Source: Limnobacter sp. CACIAM 66H1 | GTDB taxonomy: Bacteria; Pseudomonadota; Gammaproteobacteria; Burkholderiales; Burkholderiaceae_B | DNA: 49,451 bases | Direction: 5' to 3' | NCBI RefSeq assembly: GCF_001601825.1 | Contig: NZ_LUJK01000022.1 | Span: 1 to 49,451, forward strand | Part shown: piece by piece, positions 44,411 through 49,451 of the stretch | Layout: every line of letters starts with the position of its first letter | Position numbering within the stretch: position 1 is the stretch's first letter | Notes under the pieces: model-generated | Told to the model about the DNA's origin: nothing | Databases searched by the model: none | Seen by the model: only the letters and a program-made list of their open reading frames with translations | Program-made: the position numbers and the translations under genes

Positions 44411-45652
44411 TCACGCCCTTAATTTGCGGGCCTTGAACAAGCCCCAACTGCTATCCAGAATATAGAAAAACAGGGCTTTCAGGGCGCTCTCGTTCGGGAC
44501 AGGGTTTTTGCCTTTGCCCATGCGGTGAATTTGGCGGGTGTACCACTGAATTTCCAGCAAGCCAGTGCGGTCCACGGCTTTGACACCGGTAATCAAAGGC
44601 TTCACAGGGTGCAAGGCTTCTTTGTTGTCCAACAGGCGCTTGGGCAAATCGGGTTCAATGGCAATCGAGCGAGCAAGGCCAATCAAATCCACAGCACCGC
44701 TGTTCAGCGCTTCTTTCATGCCGCCCACGGTGCGAAAACCCCCAGTCAGCATCAGTGGCACTTTGCACACGGCACGTACTTTCTCCGTGAAGTCGATGAA
44801 GTAGGCCTCGCGCTTCACGGTGCTTTCCTTCTTGGGTTTTGCACTTGCGCCCGTCATGGCGGGGGCTTCGTAGGTGCCGCCCGACACTTCAATCATGTCG
44901 ATCCCTCGCGCAGTCAATTCCTGGATCACCGCCAGTGATTCTTCCTCTGAAAAGCCACCCTTTTGAAAGTCGGCTGAATTCAGCTTGATGCCCACCGGGA
45001 ATTTGGGCCCCACTTGTTTGCGCACTTCGTCGTACACCGCCAGAACAAAGCGACGGCGGTTTTCGGCGTTGCCACCCCACTGGTCAGTGCGCTGATTGCT
45101 CAGTGGGCTCAAAAACTGGCTGATCAAGTAGCCATGCGCGCCGTGAATTTGCACTCCATCAAACCCCGCGTCTTTGCACACTTTTGCAGTGCGGCCCCAG
45201 CGGGCAATCAGATCAAGGATTTCAGTCTCGGTCAGTTCGCGTGGCGTGGCAAACATCATTTGCAGACTTTTGTGGAAAGGCACCGCCGAAGGCGATACGG
45301 TTTCCTTGTTCATGCCCTTGGGGCACTGTTTGCCAGGGTGGTTGATTTGCACCCAGATTTTGCTGCCATTTGCTTGGCCTGCCTTGGCCCACTGCTGCAA
45401 CAAGGGCATGTCGCGGTCGTCTTCAATCACCACGTTGCCCGGCTCTGCACGTGCCCGGCGGTCAATCATCACATTCCCGGTTATATTCAAACCAATGCCA
45501 CCGGCTGTCCAGCGCTGGTAGACCCGCACAATTTGTGGTGTAACCCGGTTGTCGCGGGTGCCCAAGGCTTCGCTCATGGCGGCTTTCACCAAGCGGTTGG
45601 GAACAGTGGCGCCACAGGGCAAGGTCAATGGGTCGCGAAGTTCAATGCGCAT
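44411..45652 (-). CDS. NADH:flavin oxidoreductase, old yellow enzyme family
   Basis: A 413-residue FMN enzyme starting at MRIELRDPL (45652). NRLVKAAMSEALGTRDNRVTP opens the barrel, HGAHGYLISQFLSPLSNQRTD is the family signature, and GFRTVGGMKEALNSGAVDLIGLARS binds the FMN phosphate. Such enzymes reduce activated alkenes, and the substrate is unknown. The open frame continues upstream, but those residues lie in the divergent promoter region shared with the EamA gene at 45714. Confidence 0.88.
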   Translation of the reverse strand: MRIELRDPLTLPCGATVPNRLVKAAMSEALGTRDNRVTPQIVRVYQRWTAGGIGLNITGNVMIDRRARAEPGNVVIEDDRDMPLLQQWAKAGQANGSKIWVQINHPGKQCPKGMNKETVSPSAVPFHKSLQMMFATPRELTETEILDLIARWGRTAKVCKDAGFDGVQIHGAHGYLISQFLSPLSNQRTDQWGGNAENRRRFVLAVYDEVRKQVGPKFPVGIKLNSADFQKGGFSEEESLAVIQELTARGIDMIEVSGGTYEAPAMTGASAKPKKESTVKREAYFIDFTEKVRAVCKVPLMLTGGFRTVGGMKEALNSGAVDLIGLARSIAIEPDLPKRLLDNKEALHPVKPLITGVKAVDRTGLLEIQWYTRQIHRMGKGKNPVPNESALKALFFYILDSSWGLFKARKLRA

Positions 45653-45713
45653 CGTGGGGGTCTCCGGTGGTTCTAAATTGAAAATTATTGTTGTCACATG
45701 GTAGCTTGGGTGC

Positions 45714-46625
45714 ATGAAAAAAATTGAAGTCAACACACTAATTTTTACGGCTTTCGCCATGTGTGCGTTTGCGGCCAATTCCTTTTTTTGCCGTGCGGCC
45801 TTGGGCGCCGGGCAAATAGACCCTGCCAGCTTTACAGCCATTCGCCTGATTAGCGGGGCCGTCACGCTGTGGCTGTGTTTACGCATTCAAAACAAGGGCG
45901 GACAGCAGGGCAGCTGGGCGGGCGCTTGGGCACTGTTTGGTTATGCCGTGCTGTTTTCCATGGCCTATTTGTACATGAGCACAGGCACCGGTGCGCTGAT
46001 TTTGTTTGCCAGTGTTCAACTCAGCATGATTGCCTATGCCGCCACACAAGGTGATCGATTGAGAGGTTTGCGTGCTTTGGGTGCAGTGGTAGCGGCTGCG
46101 GGCCTGGTGTTGTTGTTGTGGCCGCACTTGCAAACACCAGCCTCAGTGCTGGCTGCGGTCAGTATGGCTTTGGCGGGTGCCTGTTGGGGTGTGTATTCCG
46201 TGGTGGGCAAGGGTTCCAAATCGCCTTTGGCTGACACCGCAGGTAATTTTTCCAGGGCAGCCATCCTGATGGTGTTGGTGTGGATGGCCGTGTACTTTTC
46301 CGCCAAGGCAGGTGTGCACATTCCGGGTGTGACGATGGAGCGCGGCTTGGCCCTGTACACCGTGTATCTGCCAACACCCACCGTGGCAGGCGTGTTGTTC
46401 GCCTTGGCTTCGGGCTGCCTGGCCAGTGGCATTGGTTATGCCGTGTGGTACAAGGTATTGCCGGCGTTACCCACCACCTCGGCGGCCAGTGTGCAACTGA
46501 GCGTGCCGGTGATTGCGGCGCTGGCGGGCGTGGTTTTCCTGAACGAGGCTGTGACTGTTACCTTATTGGTGGCCATGGTCATGACCCTGGGCGGTGTGTA
46601 TCTGGTTTTGCGCGCCAAGCGTTAA
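45714..46625 (+). CDS. EamA/DMT-family transporter
   Basis: A 303-residue inner-membrane protein with ten predicted helices in two EamA halves. FAANSFFCRAALGAGQIDPASFTAIRLISGA starts the first and AGACWGVYSVVGKGSK the second. The substrate is unknown. It is intact, unlike the EamA gene at 39027. It is divergent from the OYE-type gene and 36 bases before the AI-2E-family gene. Confidence 0.88.
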   Translation: MKKIEVNTLIFTAFAMCAFAANSFFCRAALGAGQIDPASFTAIRLISGAVTLWLCLRIQNKGGQQGSWAGAWALFGYAVLFSMAYLYMSTGTGALILFASVQLSMIAYAATQGDRLRGLRALGAVVAAAGLVLLLWPHLQTPASVLAAVSMALAGACWGVYSVVGKGSKSPLADTAGNFSRAAILMVLVWMAVYFSAKAGVHIPGVTMERGLALYTVYLPTPTVAGVLFALASGCLASGIGYAVWYKVLPALPTTSAASVQLSVPVIAALAGVVFLNEAVTVTLLVAMVMTLGGVYLVLRAKR

Positions 46626-46661
46626 AGTCTTCTAAATTCAAATTGGCTGGACATTGAATCG

Positions 46662-47819
46662 ATGAATGAAGTTTCGAAACCCGAAGACGAGAATAACAAG
46701 CCTGCCGGGCCGAGCCCGCAGAACGCGTCAAGCCTGTCCAATCTGGCCAAGCAGTTTTACCTGCAACATTGGGGCTTGCTGCTCAGTGCTGCCTTGGTGT
46801 TGGCGGTGGTGATCAATTTGTGGCCTGTATTGGCGCCCTTCGTGGCTGCATTTGTTCTGGCTTATTTGTTGGCAGCACCCAGCCGTTGGGTGCATGGCAA
46901 GTTGCGCGGGCGCATTCCCCTGCCGGTGTGTGCTGTACTCACTTTTTTTGCGCTGTTGCTGATTTTCTCCAGTGTGGGCCTGCTGTTTATTCCGGTGGTG
47001 TTGACCCAGCTTGAACTGATTCAAAACAATTTGCCGCAACTGATTGTGAATGTGAAGCGCACGGTGCTGCCATGGCTCAATGAGGTGTTTGGCCTCGCTG
47101 TGGTGGTGGACAGCACTGAGATGCGAGACCGGATCGCGGCCTATATCAGCGAAAACCGAGGCACGCTGGCTGAGATCAGTACAAAAATTTTGCGCTCGGG
47201 TTCGCAGTCGGTGTTGGGCATTACCGGCTTTGTCTCGCTGACTGTCATTGCCACATTGTTCATTCTTCCCGGCTGGACTCAAATTACCAAGCAGTTTCAG
47301 CAGGTCTTTCCGCCGCATCTGTGGAGGCGTGCACAACCCTTGTTCAGCGAAATCGACTCCGTCATGACCGAATACATCAAAGGCATGATGATCGTCATGC
47401 TGTTTCTCAGCACTTTTTATTCAATCGGCTTGAGTGTGGTGGGGCTTCAAAGTGGCTGGGCGTTGGGCATGTTGGCGGGCGTGCTGTGTGTGGTGCCTTA
47501 CCTTGGTTTTGCTGTAGCTTTGCTGGTGGGCTTGTTGACAGCTGCGCTTGAGTTGCAGGGTTTCTTGCCGATTTTCCTGGTGCTGCTTGTTTTTGTGGTG
47601 GGGCAGTTTCTGGAAGGTTTTGTGCTGACCCCCTTGGTGGTGGGCGACAAGATTGGCTTGTCGGCACTCGCGGTAATTTTTGCCCTCGCGTTTTTCGGTG
47701 CCATATTTGGCCTGGTGGGAGTATTCCTTGCGTTGCCGCTGGCAGCAATTTTCAAAGTGGCCTACATGCATGCGTTTGCTCACTACGAGAAAAGCGACTA
47801 TTACACGCGGGGCACTTGA
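46662..47819 (+). CDS. AI-2E family (PerM/TqsA type) membrane protein
   Basis: A 385-residue inner-membrane protein. It has an N-terminal helix cluster (LWPVLAPFVAAFVLAYLLAAP), a soluble middle region and a second cluster with VPYLGFAVALLVG and GDKIGLSALAVIFALAFFGAIFGLVGVFLALPLAAIFKV. These are typical of the family. Members transport varied solutes, so a signalling role should not be assumed. The first 25 residues are polar and lack order. Confidence 0.9.
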   Translation: MNEVSKPEDENNKPAGPSPQNASSLSNLAKQFYLQHWGLLLSAALVLAVVINLWPVLAPFVAAFVLAYLLAAPSRWVHGKLRGRIPLPVCAVLTFFALLLIFSSVGLLFIPVVLTQLELIQNNLPQLIVNVKRTVLPWLNEVFGLAVVVDSTEMRDRIAAYISENRGTLAEISTKILRSGSQSVLGITGFVSLTVIATLFILPGWTQITKQFQQVFPPHLWRRAQPLFSEIDSVMTEYIKGMMIVMLFLSTFYSIGLSVVGLQSGWALGMLAGVLCVVPYLGFAVALLVGLLTAALELQGFLPIFLVLLVFVVGQFLEGFVLTPLVVGDKIGLSALAVIFALAFFGAIFGLVGVFLALPLAAIFKVAYMHAFAHYEKSDYYTRGT

Positions 47820-47821
47820 AT

Positions 47822-47857
47822 AAAAAAAACCGGTGGGCTGCTCACTTCTCCCACCGG
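47822..47857 (-). terminator. Intrinsic terminator for the PF10118 gene
   Basis: On the minus strand CCGGTGGG (47857-47850) pairs with CCCACCGG (47837-47830), followed by a run of T read from AAAAAAAA at 47822-47829. It lies between convergent genes and mainly serves the minus-strand gene. Confidence 0.85.
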
Positions 47858-47889
47858 CTGATCAGCCCAAAGTTTCTGTCACGAAATTT

Positions 47890-48810
47890 TTAAGCTGCGT
47901 TTGCTTTCAACTGGCTGTTCATGCGTGCGCGGATGGCATTTGCAATCTCAGTGTTGGGCTTGCGGCCAGAACCTTCAACAGACGCCACAAAATTGTCGAT
48001 CTCTGTCAGGAAGCGGCTGTTGTCGTGCATCCAGGGGTGGAAGTCGGCTTTGAAATAGTCCAAAAACTCGCCATTGGCAACCGGGTTGCGCAACACGCCT
48101 ACCTTCTTACCCCACAGCATTTTGGTCACGGTCCAGAAGCCCTTCAGGTGCCCACCTTGAATGGTTTTGTCGGCAAACACCAGGCGCATGTGGAAGTAAG
48201 CCACCAGTGGCCAGAAAATGGCCGTGGCCAGCACCATGGCCAAGCGCCGTGTGAAGCGATTGTGCATGTTGTCGGGCAAGACATGGTTCCACACGTCATA
48301 GGCCACAGCTTTGTGTTCGGTTTCTTCGTAGGCGTGCCAAGTCCACATCTGCTTGTAGGCGGGGTCGGATTTCTCGCCAAGCACTTCTGGGTTGCGCAGC
48401 AGTTGGTCAGCCATCAGCGCAGTGTAGTGTTCCAGCGCAATGGTGCCTGCCAGTGTGAGGCGTTTGCCCAGTGTCTTTTTGATGAAAGCCAAAAAGCCCC
48501 ACAGGAAGTTGTCCAGCTGGGATGCAGGCAGGCCAGCCCGGTCCAGCATCTCGTTGTATTCAACGTGCTCGCGGCTGTGCATGGCTTCCTGACCGATAAA
48601 GGCCACCGCTGCTTTTTTCAATTCAGGGTCGGTGATGTCGTCGCGGTAGTTGCGCACGGCGTCCATGAACATGCGCTCGCCAGCCGGAAAGAACAACGAC
48701 AGGGCGTTCATGAAATGGGTCACATGGGGACCTTGCTCATGCCAATTGGATACCTTTTCTTCAGGCAAATTCAATTTGACATCGCGGCGTACAGGCATGA
48801 TGTTTTTCAT
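47890..48810 (-). CDS. PF10118-type predicted metal-dependent hydrolase
   Basis: A 306-residue protein with the ferritin-like histidine and glutamate pattern of this family: FIGQEAMHSREHVEYN, IALEHYTALMAD and WHAYEETEHKAVAYDVW. One or two hydrophobic helices near 190-220 suggest membrane association. AGGAG precedes the ATG. The reaction is unknown. A near-palindrome about 50 bases upstream is a candidate operator. A terminator follows the stop. Confidence 0.85.
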   Translation of the reverse strand: MKNIMPVRRDVKLNLPEEKVSNWHEQGPHVTHFMNALSLFFPAGERMFMDAVRNYRDDITDPELKKAAVAFIGQEAMHSREHVEYNEMLDRAGLPASQLDNFLWGFLAFIKKTLGKRLTLAGTIALEHYTALMADQLLRNPEVLGEKSDPAYKQMWTWHAYEETEHKAVAYDVWNHVLPDNMHNRFTRRLAMVLATAIFWPLVAYFHMRLVFADKTIQGGHLKGFWTVTKMLWGKKVGVLRNPVANGEFLDYFKADFHPWMHDNSRFLTEIDNFVASVEGSGRKPNTEIANAIRARMNSQLKANAA

Positions 48811-48858
48811 GGTTTGACTCCTACACTTGTTTTATTGTTGTTATCACAACTAACCGTG

Positions 48859-48872
48859 ACATTGCACAATGT
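48859..48872. promoter_or_regulatory. Candidate operator upstream of the PF10118 gene
   Basis: ACATTG and CAATGT form a perfect inverted repeat around CA. It is typical in size for a TetR-type regulator. Similar ACATT and AATGT elements precede the hydroxylase-family genes at 32434 and 43138. The regulator is not identified. Confidence 0.5.
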
Positions 48873-48955
48873 AACAATAAAATTTCATGTCCACAATAGC
48901 AAAACCTGAGTACCCCTTCTAGAAAATAATGCGGGTTTACCCGGAGTTTGCTGTG

Positions 48956-49360
48956 CTATTCCTGCACGCCAAGTGTGCTTTTGAAGCGGTCTGGAATGGG
49001 CGTAGAGCGACCCGTTTCCGGACTGACCCACACCATTTTTGCGCTGCCGGTTGCCACCAGAACTTCGGGAGTATCGGTGCGGCGCATCTCGTATTTTTGC
49101 ACCAGGCTGCTGCGGCCCACTTCACCTGCAAACACCTTGATTTCAACAACACCGGGCGCTTTCAATTCTTTCAGAAAGCTGCATTCGGTGTGAACGATCA
49201 CCACGTACGCGGGGTTGTTGTCCATGTTTTCCGGAAACAGCGCTATCCATTCCACACGGGCCTGCTCAAAACAACGGAAGTACACGGTGTTGTTGACATG
49301 CCCGATTTGGTCCATGTCTCCCCAGCGCAATGGCACAGTGGTGGTGTAGATTTCTTTCAT
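48956..49360 (-). CDS. Hot-dog-fold acyl-CoA thioesterase (4HBT family)
   Basis: A 134-residue enzyme with the 4-hydroxybenzoyl-CoA-thioesterase motif WGDMDQIGHVNNTVYFRCFEQARVEW, with Asp17 as probable catalytic residue. It has normal length. It likely hydrolyses medium or long acyl-CoAs, and the substrate is not determined. It follows the thermonuclease-family gene on the same strand after three bases. Confidence 0.88.
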   Translation of the reverse strand: MKEIYTTTVPLRWGDMDQIGHVNNTVYFRCFEQARVEWIALFPENMDNNPAYVVIVHTECSFLKELKAPGVVEIKVFAGEVGRSSLVQKYEMRRTDTPEVLVATGSAKMVWVSPETGRSTPIPDRFKSTLGVQE

Positions 49361-49363
49361 GTT

Positions 49364-49451
49364 TTATCGCTGGTTGCGTTGTTCGGTGCGCCATTGCCAA
49401 GGGGCTTGTGGCGCTGTTTGTTGCCACAAGCCTCTGCGTGCCTTGCGGGCC
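49364..49451 (-). CDS. Thermonuclease (SNase) family protein, C-terminal end only (partial)
   Basis: Read on the minus strand the last bases give ARKARRGLWQQTAPQAPWQWR and then TEQRNQR with a TAA stop. The pattern A-x2-ARRGLW, then P-x2-PW-x-WR is the usual C-terminus of staphylococcal-nuclease-like proteins. Only about 29 residues are in the window, so catalytic residues cannot be checked. It directly precedes the thioesterase gene. Confidence 0.65.
   Translation of the reverse strand, partial: ARKARRGLWQQTAPQAPWQWRTEQRNQR

Overview
The window looks like a chromosomal segment of a betaproteobacterium of the order Burkholderiales. Supporting content includes the metX-metW pair, a fused IcmF mutase, the lipB-lipA pair, a PHA-synthase-like protein and moderate GC. 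A Limnobacter-like host is my best guess, from overall gene content only. Most genes are ordinary housekeeping or metabolic genes. I saw no rRNA, tRNA, CRISPR array or transposase gene.

Layout. 1-7263: end of ptsH, ptsI, metX-metW, a small DUF4212-like membrane protein and icmF. 7264-7853: a gene-free, highly structured repeat (copy A). 7919-15115: double cupin, PHP-type lipoprotein, GNAT, lipB, lipA, a DM13 protein and a periplasmic binding protein. 15186-18870: a collapsed type VI secretion locus, with an intact kinase and tagF but only scars of tssM, tssK and vgrG. 18964-28254: heme-binding HbpS-like protein, small membrane protein, NlpC/P60 lipoprotein, htpX with an HPF-like gene, NhaR-like regulator, AEC transporter, an unrecognised 652-residue exported protein, exported MsrA and a frameshifted rlhA. 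28309-32327: pstC-pstA-pstB and a separately promoted pstS, each unit preceded by a Pho-box-like repeat. 32434-35132: a fatty-acid-hydroxylase-family protein, then an arsenic operon (arsR, a deleted arsC, arsC, aquaporin). 35212-39931: PHA-synthase-like protein, repeat copy B, PaaX-like regulator, AcuI-like reductase and a frameshifted EamA transporter. 39946-49451: tandem GST, frameshifted FkbM methyltransferase, RDD protein, second hydroxylase, class II aldolase, cytochrome c, OYE-type oxidoreductase, EamA transporter, AI-2E-family transporter, PF10118 metal-dependent hydrolase, thioesterase, and the C-terminus of a thermonuclease-family protein.

The most unusual item is the pair of gene-free repeats at 7264-7853 and 36543-37120. 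Each contains two long imperfect hairpin modules closed by the same type of stem, GAAAACYTG paired with CARGTTTTC, each enclosing two smaller hairpins. In module 2 the closing stems are the same in both copies. The inner arms differ in sequence, yet they still pair. That pattern suggests selection on structure (RNA or single-stranded DNA) rather than on a protein. Copy A also carries a 42-bp tandem array that multiplies one strand of the outer stem.

Second in interest is the type VI remnant, where at least three rearrangement joints can be read directly. Three further genes (rlhA, one EamA gene, the FkbM gene) are each broken by one base. At least two of the breaks lie in homopolymer runs, so assembly error must be excluded before calling them real pseudogenes.
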